Assembly (NCBI RefSeq): GCF_041601295.1
Contig: NZ_JBFIII010000020.1
Coordinates: 1-34,666, forward strand
From: Immundisolibacter sp.
GTDB lineage: Bacteria; Pseudomonadota; Gammaproteobacteria; Immundisolibacterales; Immundisolibacteraceae
Length of the DNA: 34,666 bases
Direction: 5' to 3'
This document shows positions 23,771 to 31,526 of the stretch, piece by piece; the first letter of the stretch is position 1, and each line of letters opens with the position of its first letter. Made by a program: the position numbers and the translations under genes. Below the pieces are notes generated by a model. The model ran no database searches and was not told where the DNA came from. It worked only from the letters and a program-made list of their open reading frames with translations.

Positions 23771-25544
23771 CCCCGCGCGGCGGCCGATACGAGAGCTGTC
23801 GCCGGAACTCAGTAACCAGATCGCCGCCGGTGAGGTGGTCGAGCGGCCAGCTTCCATCGTCAAGGAATTGCTTGAAAACGCCCTCGATGCCGGCGCCAGG
23901 CACATTGAGGTAACCCTGGAGCAGGGCGGTGTTGGGTTGATTCGCTTGCGCGACGACGGCTGCGGTATTCCGGCCGAGGAATTGCCGTTGGCGCTGCGCC
24001 GTCACGCCACCAGCAAACTCTCCAGTAGCGCCGAGTTGATGCGCATCGAAAGTCTGGGTTTTCGTGGCGAGGCGCTGCCGAGCATCGCCTCGGTAGCGCG
24101 TCTGGATATGGTGTCGGCGGTACCCGGTGGCAGTGCGGCGCAGCTCGTACACGGCCAGCTTGAGCCGGTGCCAGCGGCCCACCCGCCGGGCACCAGCGTC
24201 ACCGTGCGCGACCTGTTCTATAACCTGCCGGCGCGGCGCAAGTTTCTGCGTAGCGAGAAGACCGAGTATCAGCACGCCGACGAGGTGCTGCGCCGGCTGG
24301 CGCTGGCGCGTTTCGATGTGGCCCTGAGCTGGTCGCATAACGGCCGGGTAGTGCAGCAGCTGCCAGCAGCGGCCGACACGGCGGCCCGCGAGCGGCGCTT
24401 GGCGCGGTTGTGTGGCCAGCCCTTCGTGGATGCCACGCTGCGGCTCGACTTTGACGTTGGCGGGTACGGCTTGTCCGGCTGGACCGGGTTGCCTACTTTC
24501 TCCCGCGCTGCCTCCGACATGCAGCACTGGTACGTCAACGGCCGTCTGGTGCGCGACAAACTGCTCACGCACGCCGCCCGTCAAGCCTATCGGGACGTCC
24601 TCTATCACGGCCGCCAGCCGGCTTATGTGTTGTACCTGTCGTTGCCCATCGAGGCGGTCGACGTCAACGTCCATCCGGCCAAGGCCGAGGTGCGTTTTCG
24701 CGACAGCCGCGCGGTGCATGACTTTGTCGTGCGCTGCCTGCGCGAGGCGCTGGGCAGCGGCAGCCGTGCCGGCACATTGCCGGCTGACCCGCCTGCCAGC
24801 GGGGCGAGTGGCGCGCCGGCGGTCGCAGGCGCCGGGCTGCGTTTGTGGGACGCCGGCGCGGCCCGTTTGCCGACCGGGCAGTTAGCTGAGCAGTTCGCCG
24901 CCTATACCGAGCTGGCGAAGGGCGCGGCCTCGGCCGGCACGCCGCTTCCGGATGACGAGGAGCAGCCGTTGGGCCGGCCACTGGCGCAGCTCATGGGCGT
25001 GTATATCCTGGCGCAGAATGCTCGCGGCCTGGTCCTCGTGGACATGCACGCCGCCCACGAACGCATTACCTACGAACGGCTGCGCACCGCTTACGCTGCC
25101 GGACGTGTGGTGGCCCAGCCGCTGCTGGTGCCGATGACCTTGCACCTTGGCGCCGCCGAACTGGCGATCGTGGAGCAGCACGGCGATCTGTGGCCACAGC
25201 TGGGTATCGACCTGGCGGTGCTGGGGCCCGATACGCTGGCGGTGCGAGAGGTGCCGGCCCTGCTGGCGGGTGGTGACATCGGCGCCCTGGTGCGTGACGT
25301 GATCGCCGAGCTGCACGAACACGGCCGCAGCTCGCGCGTGCAGGAGCACATCGACGCCCTGCTGTCGGGCATGGCGTGCCACGGCTCGGTGCGCGCCGGA
25401 CGCGCGCTGACCCTGGCCGAAATGGATGCATTGCTGCGCGACATGGAGCGTACCGAGCGTAGTGGCCAGTGCAGCCACGGCCGGCCGACCTGGGTGGAAT
25501 TGCCGCTGGCCGAACTCGATCGTTTGTTCATGCGCGGGCGCTGA
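23763..25544 (+). CDS. mutL: DNA mismatch repair protein MutL
   Basis: MutL links mismatch recognition by MutS to strand incision. The GHKL ATPase part has LSNQIAAGEVVERPASIVKE, the Asn-containing ELLENALDAGA, DDGCGI, RHATSKL, FRGEALPSI and VRDLFYNLPARRKFL. After an Ala/Gly linker (about 335-400) the C-terminal domain carries DMHAAHERITYE (residues 427-438). This fits the endonuclease pattern DxHA(x2)E(x4)E, with Met for the usual Gln. ACHGSVRAG and CSHGRPT supply likely metal ligands. E. coli MutL lacks this motif and uses MutH, so this MutL may nick DNA itself. The start is GTG 23763 (or GTG 23760), overlapping the amidase stop. The protein has 593 residues. Confidence 0.95.
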   Translation: MADPARRPIRELSPELSNQIAAGEVVERPASIVKELLENALDAGARHIEVTLEQGGVGLIRLRDDGCGIPAEELPLALRRHATSKLSSSAELMRIESLGFRGEALPSIASVARLDMVSAVPGGSAAQLVHGQLEPVPAAHPPGTSVTVRDLFYNLPARRKFLRSEKTEYQHADEVLRRLALARFDVALSWSHNGRVVQQLPAAADTAARERRLARLCGQPFVDATLRLDFDVGGYGLSGWTGLPTFSRAASDMQHWYVNGRLVRDKLLTHAARQAYRDVLYHGRQPAYVLYLSLPIEAVDVNVHPAKAEVRFRDSRAVHDFVVRCLREALGSGSRAGTLPADPPASGASGAPAVAGAGLRLWDAGAARLPTGQLAEQFAAYTELAKGAASAGTPLPDDEEQPLGRPLAQLMGVYILAQNARGLVLVDMHAAHERITYERLRTAYAAGRVVAQPLLVPMTLHLGAAELAIVEQHGDLWPQLGIDLAVLGPDTLAVREVPALLAGGDIGALVRDVIAELHEHGRSSRVQEHIDALLSGMACHGSVRAGRALTLAEMDALLRDMERTERSGQCSHGRPTWVELPLAELDRLFMRGR

Positions 25545-25572
25545 ATCGAGTCATCCAGCCGGGTCACCCGCC

Positions 25573-25578
25573 TATACT
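25573..25578 (+). promoter_or_regulatory. Possible -10 element of dedA
   Basis: TATACT lies 33 bases before the dedA ATG in the 66-base gap after mutL. No good -35 element is seen at 16-18 bases upstream, so support is limited to the -10 match. Confidence 0.3.
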
Positions 25579-25610
25579 GGCGCCTCCCTTGGCCCCTGAC
25601 TTAGCCACGC

Positions 25611-26249
25611 ATGGAATTGCTGCACAGCCTGCTTGACCTGGCCTTGCATCTCGACACCCACCTCGCCGATTTCACGCTCCGGTATGGTGTGTGGGTGTAT
25701 GGCTTGCTGGCTGTGGTGGTGTTTTGCGAAACCGGCCTGGTGGTAACGCCATTTCTGCCCGGCGATTCGCTGCTGTTCGTGGTTGGCGCCCTGGCGGCTG
25801 GCGGGATGATTGATTTTTCGCTGGCGGCGCTGGTGCTGTTTCTGGCCGCTGTGGTGGGCGACAGCGTCAATTACGCCATCGGCAACTATGTTGGCCCCAG
25901 GATCTATTCGCGTCCGGATTCGCGCTGGTTGCGACAGGAGCACCTGCGGCGTACCCGGGCATTTTTCGAGCGCCACGGCGGCAAGACCATCGTGCTTGCG
26001 CGCTTCGTGCCCATCGTGCGTACATTCGCGCCGTTCGTGGCCGGCGTGGGGACCATGCACTACCGGCGCTTCATCGTCTTCAATGTTTTCGGTGCCGCCG
26101 TCTGGGTGGGGCTGTTCATGACCGCCGGGCTGGTGTTTGGCCAATTGCCGCTGGTCAAGAACAATCTCACCTTGATTGCGGTGGGCATCGTGGTGGCGTC
26201 GGTGTTACCGCTTGCCGTGCAACATCTGCGCGCCCGCCGCGCCGCCTGA
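25611..26249 (+). CDS. DedA family membrane protein
   Basis: DedA proteins are inner-membrane proteins linked to membrane homeostasis, polyprenyl or phospholipid flipping and drug resistance. The 212-residue sequence has hydrophobic segments at about 25-60, 67-95 and 140-205. Family blocks are CETGLVVTPFLPGDSLLFVVGALAAGG, the GDSVNYAIGNYVG block, FFERHGGKTIVLARFVPIVRTFAPFVAGVG and FNVFGAAVWV. The conserved arginines and the Pro in ARFVPIVRT are present. The ATG at 25611 gives the usual start. The gene stands alone, 66 bases after mutL and 79 bases before the flavin oxidoreductase. The exact substrate cannot be told. Confidence 0.93.
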   Translation: MELLHSLLDLALHLDTHLADFTLRYGVWVYGLLAVVVFCETGLVVTPFLPGDSLLFVVGALAAGGMIDFSLAALVLFLAAVVGDSVNYAIGNYVGPRIYSRPDSRWLRQEHLRRTRAFFERHGGKTIVLARFVPIVRTFAPFVAGVGTMHYRRFIVFNVFGAAVWVGLFMTAGLVFGQLPLVKNNLTLIAVGIVVASVLPLAVQHLRARRAA

Positions 26250-26328
26250 CGGGAATAGCGTCAAGCGGCATACTGCCCGTCAGCGATCCCGCAACAGAAT
26301 CGTCACTACAACACAGGAGACACAATTC

Positions 26329-27408
26329 ATGGCGAACAAGGGACTGAAGTTCGGCGTGTACACGGAGATGAACTGCATGCCCGGGGTGAGCACCTCTGAC
26401 AGTGTGTGGGACGTGATGGGGCACATCGAGCAGTGCGATCGGCTCGGTTACGACGTGTATATGGCCATCGAGCACCACTTCTTCCCGACCTTCGGGCAGT
26501 CCTCGAATCCGCTGGCGTTGTTCTCGGCTGCTGCGCAGCGCACCAAGACCATCCGCATGCGTACCCTGTGCCACACCCTGCCGCTGCACAATCCAACTGT
26601 ACTGGCGGGCGAAATCGCCACCGCTGACGTACTGACAGGCGGACGGTTGGATCTGGGATTCGGTCGTGGTCACGCATGGCTATACAAGATGGCTGGCATT
26701 CCATACGAGGAAAGCCAGCCTCGCTACGAGGAGGCGCAGGACATCCTGATCAAGGCACTGACCCAGGACAGCTTCTCGCACCACGGCATGATGTATACGC
26801 TGGACGACGTCAGCGTGTTTCCGCGACCGGTGCAAAATCCAATGCCGGTCTATCTGACCGGCACCAGTGGCCGGTCGTTCCACGTGGCGGCCGAGCGCGG
26901 CTGGGGTATTTCCGTCGGCGGTCCAGCGCCGTACCCGATCTTCGCCAAGCCGATGGCGGAGTATCGCCAGGCCTGCGCCAAGTTCGGCACCAAGCCGGTG
27001 GTCAGCTACATTCAGCCGGTCCACATCGCGCCTACCGAAGACGAGGCACATGCCCAGGCGCGCCTGGCCGGACCGTACTTCTATCACCAGATCGCCAAGC
27101 CGATCCTGAGCGTGGATCAGAAGGGCGATCGGGACCGGCTGTTGGCTTCAGGCTATGGGTTTTACGCCAGCGAGGCCATGAACCAGATGCTCAACCTGAC
27201 TTACGACGACATCATCGGGCAAGACATGTTGTGGGTCGGTACGCCAGCGCAGATTGCTGCCCGTGTTGCGGATTTTCTGGGTCGGGAAGAACTCGACGAG
27301 TTCGCCATCCAGGCACTACCCCGGGGTCCACAGGGTGGCATTACCCTGGAGCAGCATCGGCGAACCCAGGAGTTGTTCGCGACCCAAGTGCTGCCGGGCT
27401 TCAAGTAA
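26329..27408 (+). CDS. LLM class (luciferase-like) flavin-dependent oxidoreductase
   Basis: The 359-residue protein belongs to the bacterial-luciferase-like superfamily of FMN- or F420-dependent oxidoreductases. The TIM-barrel core is visible as GLKFGVYTEMN, GYDVYMAIEHHFFPTF, NPLALFSAAAQRTKTIRM, HNPTVLAGEIATADVLTGGRLDLGFGRGH and MPVYLTGTSGRSFHVAAERGWG. The histidine pair EHH and the GRLDLGFGRG segment are typical of the group. The ATG at 26329 has AGGAGA upstream. The substrate is unknown; members act as monooxygenases on aldehydes, ketones, alkanes or aromatics. A terminator follows, so it is likely a single-gene unit next to the ACMSD-family gene. Confidence 0.9.
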   Translation: MANKGLKFGVYTEMNCMPGVSTSDSVWDVMGHIEQCDRLGYDVYMAIEHHFFPTFGQSSNPLALFSAAAQRTKTIRMRTLCHTLPLHNPTVLAGEIATADVLTGGRLDLGFGRGHAWLYKMAGIPYEESQPRYEEAQDILIKALTQDSFSHHGMMYTLDDVSVFPRPVQNPMPVYLTGTSGRSFHVAAERGWGISVGGPAPYPIFAKPMAEYRQACAKFGTKPVVSYIQPVHIAPTEDEAHAQARLAGPYFYHQIAKPILSVDQKGDRDRLLASGYGFYASEAMNQMLNLTYDDIIGQDMLWVGTPAQIAARVADFLGREELDEFAIQALPRGPQGGITLEQHRRTQELFATQVLPGFK

Positions 27409-27434
27409 GTCTTTGCCGATGCTGGTCTGTAAAA

Positions 27435-27467
27435 GCCGCATCCGGTGATCGGAGTGCGCCTTTTTTT
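27435..27467 (+). terminator. Terminator after the flavin oxidoreductase
   Basis: An imperfect GC-rich stem (GCCGCATCCG with CGGAGTGCGC, loop GTGAT) is followed by seven T residues at 27461-27467. It lies 26 bases after the oxidoreductase stop and before the next gene at 27527. Confidence 0.75.
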
Positions 27468-27526
27468 GTAACCGGCAGCTGACGTCGTACCCTAGCCCAT
27501 TCGACGAGATCACCCGCGGAGCTGCC

Positions 27527-28519
27527 ATGGCCATCGACATCCACACCCATATCGTGCCAGCGAGTTTCCCGGCCTATGTTGGCGCCGCTGGTTCTGGTCG
27601 CTGGCCACAGATGCAGGCTTGTGATCATCCCGGACACAGAACGGTGATGATCGGCGACAAGCCGTTTCGTACCGTAAGCGATCACAGCTGGGATATCGCC
27701 CGCCGGCTTGAGGACATGGACGCGGAAGGCGTGCAGAAGCAGGTTCTTTCTCCCATGCCGGAACTTTTGTCGTACTGGTTCGATGCCGATGATGCGTTGG
27801 CGATGGGGAGCCACGTCAATGCCACCATCGCCGCCATGGTGGCGGCCGACCCGCTGCATTTCGCCGGCCTCGGTATGGTGCCGCTGCAGGATCCGGAGCT
27901 GGCCGCCAAGCAGATGCAGACGCTGCGCCGCGACTACGGCCTGGTCGGCGTCGAGGTCGGCAGCAACATCAACGGCAAGCCGATCGGGCACCCCGACCAC
28001 GCGCCGTTTTTTGCGGCGGCGGTGGAGAACGAGCTTGCGGTATTCGTGCACGCGCTGCACCCAGCCGGGGCGGATCGGGTCATCGGCCCCCCGCTGTTGC
28101 AGGCGCTGATCGCGTTTCCGAACGAAAACGCCTTCGCGGTCGCTTCCATGATCACCGGCGGTCTGCTGGAGCAATTCCCGGACTTGCGCATCGGTTTCAG
28201 CCACGGTGGCGGCAGTTTCGGCCTGGTGCTGCCGCGCTTGCAGTCGGGTTGGGAAACGACTCGCGCCGACGATGCGTTCCTGCCGCGCCCACCGGTGGAG
28301 TACGCCCGGCGCATGTACTACGACACTCTTGTGTACGACGACCTGGCGCTGCGCTATTTGATCAGCCTGTACGGCGCCGATCGCCTGCTGGTGGGGTCGG
28401 ATTACCCGTTTGTTATCCGCGAGCGCGCGCCGGGCAAGCGCATCATTGGACTGGATTTACCGGTCGCCGAGCGGGATGCCATCCTGCGTGGCAATGCAGT
28501 GGACTACCTGCATATTTAG
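27527..28519 (+). CDS. ACMSD-family metal-dependent amidohydrolase/decarboxylase
   Basis: The 330-residue protein belongs to the amidohydrolase-2 / ACMSD group, zinc- or manganese-dependent enzymes that mostly decarboxylate aromatic or muconate-type acids. The metal and catalytic positions line up well with ACMSD: His6 and His8 in DIHTHIVP, His175 in FVHALHP, His226 in FSHGGGSFG and Asp292 in GSDYPF. Other family traits are DMDAEGVQKQVLSP and YYDTLVYDDLALRYLISLYGADRLLVGSD. The ATG at 27527 has GCGGAG upstream. The substrate is not known. Neighbouring ring-oxidation genes make an aromatic acid, or a ring-cleavage semialdehyde acid, plausible. A terminator follows closely. Confidence 0.9.
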   Translation: MAIDIHTHIVPASFPAYVGAAGSGRWPQMQACDHPGHRTVMIGDKPFRTVSDHSWDIARRLEDMDAEGVQKQVLSPMPELLSYWFDADDALAMGSHVNATIAAMVAADPLHFAGLGMVPLQDPELAAKQMQTLRRDYGLVGVEVGSNINGKPIGHPDHAPFFAAAVENELAVFVHALHPAGADRVIGPPLLQALIAFPNENAFAVASMITGGLLEQFPDLRIGFSHGGGSFGLVLPRLQSGWETTRADDAFLPRPPVEYARRMYYDTLVYDDLALRYLISLYGADRLLVGSDYPFVIRERAPGKRIIGLDLPVAERDAILRGNAVDYLHI

Positions 28520-28544
28520 GCGCACGAAAGATACCTCGCGGCAG

Positions 28545-28565
28545 AGCGTCGTGACGCTTTTTTTT
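28545..28565 (+). terminator. Terminator after the ACMSD-family gene
   Basis: The stem AGCGT-CGTG-ACGCT is followed by eight T residues (28558-28565), 25 bases after the stop codon. The stem is short but perfect. Confidence 0.7.
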
Positions 28566-29271
28566 GTTTGTCCGGCGATTGCACGCCATAGCGTATTTGA
28601 GCGTGTTAGCATCGCGCCCGACTCGTGGGTCTAATTTGTAGCGATCACGACAAAACAGTGTCGCGCTGTGTGCCGAGCAGGAGTGTGTTGATGCGCGCAT
28701 GCTGGTCCGGAGGCGAATGAACCGATCGGTCGATGGATGGCTCGCAGCCGCAGAGCCGATGGATTCCGAGCGCAAGGTTGGCGATCAGATCGACCAGCCC
28801 CTTTTTATTCGCCACGACATGCGGCGCGACAATCCTGACAACGCATTTTATCCGCGAGCCGAACTGCGTGCTCCCGTGCCCTGTCTTGCCAGTTGCGTAG
28901 CCGGATGATTTTTACGTTACGCACCTCGGTCGCCCACTAAGGCAGGTGTCGCACAATGTCCGCGGCGAATTCAAATCTTTTCTGAACACCCGCCTCGACG
29001 ACTCGTGCGGCCGGAAACATTCGTGTTCCATGCCCACGTTATCGCCGCATCCGCGGCGGGCACGCGACTGCGCGCGCAATGCCGGAAGGCTACTGCATTC
29101 AGTGATCGTTTGGTTTTGCCGATAATGTCGATCGGTTACGCCAGTCTTATTTTTTTAGCGGGCGAAGGACCGTCCGCCGCAAGCCGGTGACGCGAGAATC
29201 CGGTTTGGCCTAGCCGTGCGAACACGCCCAGGATGGGCGTCGTCGTTCAACCAACCAGCGAGAGGGAAACC
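28566..29271. other. About 700 bases without a convincing gene
   Basis: Between the terminator and the Lys/Ala/Pro-repeat gene I see no recognisable gene. Base use is less GC-rich than in the flanking genes, with several T runs (for example near 28801-28806 and 29149-29156). A short open frame with a good Shine-Dalgarno at 28717-28908 and a nine-codon frame just before it are the only coding candidates. The region may hold promoter sequence for the repeat protein, a decayed gene or a small RNA. None of these is supported by a clear signal. Confidence 0.5.
28717..28908 (+). CDS. Possible 63-residue hypothetical protein
   Basis: The frame starts at an ATG preceded by GGAGG at good spacing and encodes a polar, charged 63-residue protein beginning MNRSVDGWLAAAEPMDSE. 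It has no motif I recognise, no signal peptide and no membrane segment. A nine-codon frame (28691-28720, MRACWSGGE) with its own AGGAG overlaps this start by four bases (ATGA), like a leader peptide. Third-position GC content is only moderate (roughly 60 percent by eye), below the clear genes here, so it may be chance or decayed. Confidence 0.2.
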   Translation: MNRSVDGWLAAAEPMDSERKVGDQIDQPLFIRHDMRRDNPDNAFYPRAELRAPVPCLASCVAG

Positions 29272-29847
29272 ATGGCAAAGACCGATCTGAATAGACAGAA
29301 AGCGTTACCGATGCTGTGCGCTAGTAACGATAATTCTGCACATGATGGATTAGTGAATGTCCGCTCCAAAGCCGCTGTCGCGGGTAAAACCGCGTCGATC
29401 GTTACCGGGAAGGTAGTGGTCAAGGCCAAGCCCGTCGCCAAGGCCAAGCCAGCAAAAGCAAAGCCGGCCGCCAAAGCCACAACGGTCAAAGGCAAAGCGG
29501 TTGCCAAGGCAAAGCCAGCAGCAGCGAAAGCGGTCAAAGCCAAATCCGTTGTTAAAGCCAAAACTGTGGCCAAGACAAAACCAGTTGCCAAGGCGAAAGC
29601 CAAGCCCGCGGTCAAGGTCAAGGTCGCGACGAAACCGGTCAAGGCCAAAGCAGTTGCCAAGGCAAAACCAGCGAAAGCCAAGGTTAAAGCGGTCAAAGCC
29701 AAGCCGGTGGCAAAATCCAAAGCAACTGCCAAGGCCAAGCCGGTGGTTAAAGCTAAAGCCGCCGCCAAGGCCAAGCCGGTTGCCAAAGGCAAGTCCACTG
29801 TCAAGGCTGTAAAAGCCAAGCCGGCTGTCAGGGCCAAGGCCCGTTAA
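29272..29847 (+). CDS. Histone-H1-like Lys/Ala/Pro-repeat protein
   Basis: The 191-residue protein is almost entirely degenerate repeats of the type KAKPVAKAKPA (from about residue 47), strongly basic and without Cys, Trp or hydrophobic core in that part, as in histone-H1-like or AlgP-like bacterial proteins that bind DNA. The first 30 residues are different: MAKTDLNRQKALPMLCASND and ten more. They align without gaps to the start of the carboxymuconolactone-decarboxylase-like protein at 32041 with 17 of 30 identical residues. The region before the ATG (CCAACC..GAGGG..ACC) is also similar. Codons in this N-terminal part are unusually AT-rich for the window (AGA, TTA, AGT, GGA). It may be a truncated paralogue with only the tail kept. 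The in-frame ATG at 29233 is not favoured. Function is unknown; nucleic-acid binding is inferred. Confidence 0.8.
   Translation: MAKTDLNRQKALPMLCASNDNSAHDGLVNVRSKAAVAGKTASIVTGKVVVKAKPVAKAKPAKAKPAAKATTVKGKAVAKAKPAAAKAVKAKSVVKAKTVAKTKPVAKAKAKPAVKVKVATKPVKAKAVAKAKPAKAKVKAVKAKPVAKSKATAKAKPVVKAKAAAKAKPVAKGKSTVKAVKAKPAVRAKAR
29410..29840 (+). repeat. Degenerate tandem repeat coding for KAKP(V/A)A units
   Basis: Short repeats built on GCCAAGGCCAAGCCGGTT and variants run through most of the gene. Unit lengths vary in steps of codons, so the frame is kept. Similar units occur in the 3' end of the gene at 32041-32565. Such DNA can change length by slippage or recombination. Confidence 0.75.
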
Positions 29848-30131
29848 AGCCGGAACGGTAGACAAGCCAAGCCTATAACCCAGGCAGTGGCGATCGCTCT
29901 GAGCGCCGCACCGGCGAGCGCCGTCAGGGGACGCTGAAGCAATAACTTCGGCGCTCGGTCGCGGTGGGCGGGTGCGAGGGCTTGCTGCCGTCGTACCTGC
30001 TGGTTGTAGACTGTGCATCGGATGTGGGCCCTTTCGTTGCGACGTAAGCTGGGGCGTCGTCTGTGGTATTGCTGTCACCGTGGCGAACAGGACGACGCAA
30101 CGCGGTACACACACGCTGGGGCTGACAGAAT

Positions 30132-31526
30132 ATGAACCGACCTGCGCAACGGCCACTGCCGGACGCAGGCCTTGTCGACTTCGATCGTTATCTGGACGAC
30201 CGCATCGACGAGGGCCAATTCGCCGTCCACCGAGACATCTTTCGCGACGAGTTCCTGTTCGATCTGGAGATGAAGTACATCTTCGAGTCGAACTGGGTGT
30301 TCCTGTGTCATGCCTCGCAGCTGCCAAAGCCGCATGATTTTTTCAGTACCCACATTGGCCGCCAGCCGGTGCTGGTCACGCGCAATGCCGCCAGTGAACT
30401 GAAGGCCTTCCTGAACACCTGCACCCACAAGGGCTCGCTGGTGTGTCTGAACCGCTCCGGCAACCGCAAGTTCCACAGCTGCACCTATCACGGCTGGACC
30501 TTCGATACCAACGGCCGCTGCGTGTCGATCAAGGACCACGCCGACGCCGCCTACACGCCGGCCTTCGAGGCGCATAGCCACGATCTGCAAGCGGTACCGA
30601 AACTGGCCGAGTACCGCGGCTGGATCTTCGCCAGTCTGAACGCCGACGTGGTGCCGCTGGAGCAGCACCTGGGTGACGCCCGGGTGTTCATCGACTTGCT
30701 GGTCGAACAGGCGCCGGGCGGCATGGAACTGGTGCGCGGCAACGCCAGCTATACCTTCCCGGGCAACTGGAAGATGCAGGTCGAGAATTGCCTGGACGGC
30801 TACCACCTGAACATCGCCCACAAGGGCTTCATCGAGATCACCCGTCGGCGCATTGCGCGCGCCGGTGCGGCCTACAAGGGGCCGGACATTGAGGCCATGT
30901 TCGGCATCAACCTGAAGACCGGCAGCTTTGGCCTGAAAAACGGCCATGCGCTGTTCTTCACCGAAAACCCGGCGCCGGAATTCCGACCGCTGTGGCCGCA
31001 GCGCGAACAGCTCGCCGAGCGTCTGGGTGCCGGGCGAGCCAAGTGGCTGCTGCAGTACGGCCGTAACCTGACCATTTTCCCGAACGTGCAGTGCACGGAC
31101 AACGCCGTCATTGGCCAGTTTCGCGTGCTGCGCCCGCTGGCCACCAACCTGACCGAAATGGAAATCTATCTGTGGGTGCCGGTCGGCGAGCCGCCGGAGG
31201 CGCGCCGCCAGCGTCTGCGTCAGTACGAGGATTTCTTCAACATCAGCTCCACCGGTACGCCGGACGACTTCGGCGCCTACCGCAACTGCCAGGAAGGTAT
31301 GCAGGCGCGGGCGGTCGAGTGGCTGCAAGGCCACGGCCGGGGAATGGGGCGGATGGTACGCGGCGCCAACGACTACGCGCGCGAGCTGGGCATTGAGCCG
31401 GAAACCTGCAGCGAGGGGCCGCTGAACATGTCCGACGAGACGCTGTTCCACGCCAACTACCGGCAGTGGCTGCGGCTGATGAAAGAGGGGCAGCGGCGCG
31501 AGCTGGCGGCCCGGGCGCCAGACTGA
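30132..31526 (+). CDS. Rieske aromatic ring-hydroxylating dioxygenase, alpha subunit
   Basis: The 464-residue protein is the catalytic subunit of a multicomponent ring-hydroxylating dioxygenase, which adds both atoms of O2 to an aromatic ring. The Rieske [2Fe-2S] ligands are Cys97, His99, Cys117 and His120, with the standard C-x-H-(x17)-C-x2-H spacing. The motif is CTHKG instead of the common CxHRG. The mononuclear iron site has His225 and His230 in DGYHLNIAH with bridging Asp222; the third ligand is likely Asp378 or Asp379 (TPDD). Overall form and the paired beta subunit resemble the benzoate/anthranilate class. The substrate is unknown. No ferredoxin or reductase gene is in the window, so electrons must come from a partner encoded elsewhere. 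It is coupled to the beta gene (TGATG). Confidence 0.93.
   Translation: MNRPAQRPLPDAGLVDFDRYLDDRIDEGQFAVHRDIFRDEFLFDLEMKYIFESNWVFLCHASQLPKPHDFFSTHIGRQPVLVTRNAASELKAFLNTCTHKGSLVCLNRSGNRKFHSCTYHGWTFDTNGRCVSIKDHADAAYTPAFEAHSHDLQAVPKLAEYRGWIFASLNADVVPLEQHLGDARVFIDLLVEQAPGGMELVRGNASYTFPGNWKMQVENCLDGYHLNIAHKGFIEITRRRIARAGAAYKGPDIEAMFGINLKTGSFGLKNGHALFFTENPAPEFRPLWPQREQLAERLGAGRAKWLLQYGRNLTIFPNVQCTDNAVIGQFRVLRPLATNLTEMEIYLWVPVGEPPEARRQRLRQYEDFFNISSTGTPDDFGAYRNCQEGMQARAVEWLQGHGRGMGRMVRGANDYARELGIEPETCSEGPLNMSDETLFHANYRQWLRLMKEGQRRELAARAPD

Noticed and set aside
29005..29190. 61-codon plus-strand frame in the gap before the repeat gene
   Set aside because: It has no Shine-Dalgarno and no recognisable sequence pattern.
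29410..29840. CRISPR-like or satellite array
   Set aside because: The repeats are short, degenerate, in codon steps and inside a protein-coding frame; there are no spacers of constant length.
29350..30327. 325-codon minus-strand frame rich in Gly/Leu/Phe repeats
   Set aside because: The repeats are the reverse complement of the Lys/Ala/Pro-coding repeat. The plus-strand frame has a Shine-Dalgarno and a homologous N-terminus, the minus strand has neither.
30075..31451. 458-codon minus-strand open frame
   Set aside because: It lies antisense to the Rieske alpha subunit with all its iron ligands; the minus-strand translation shows no recognisable domain.
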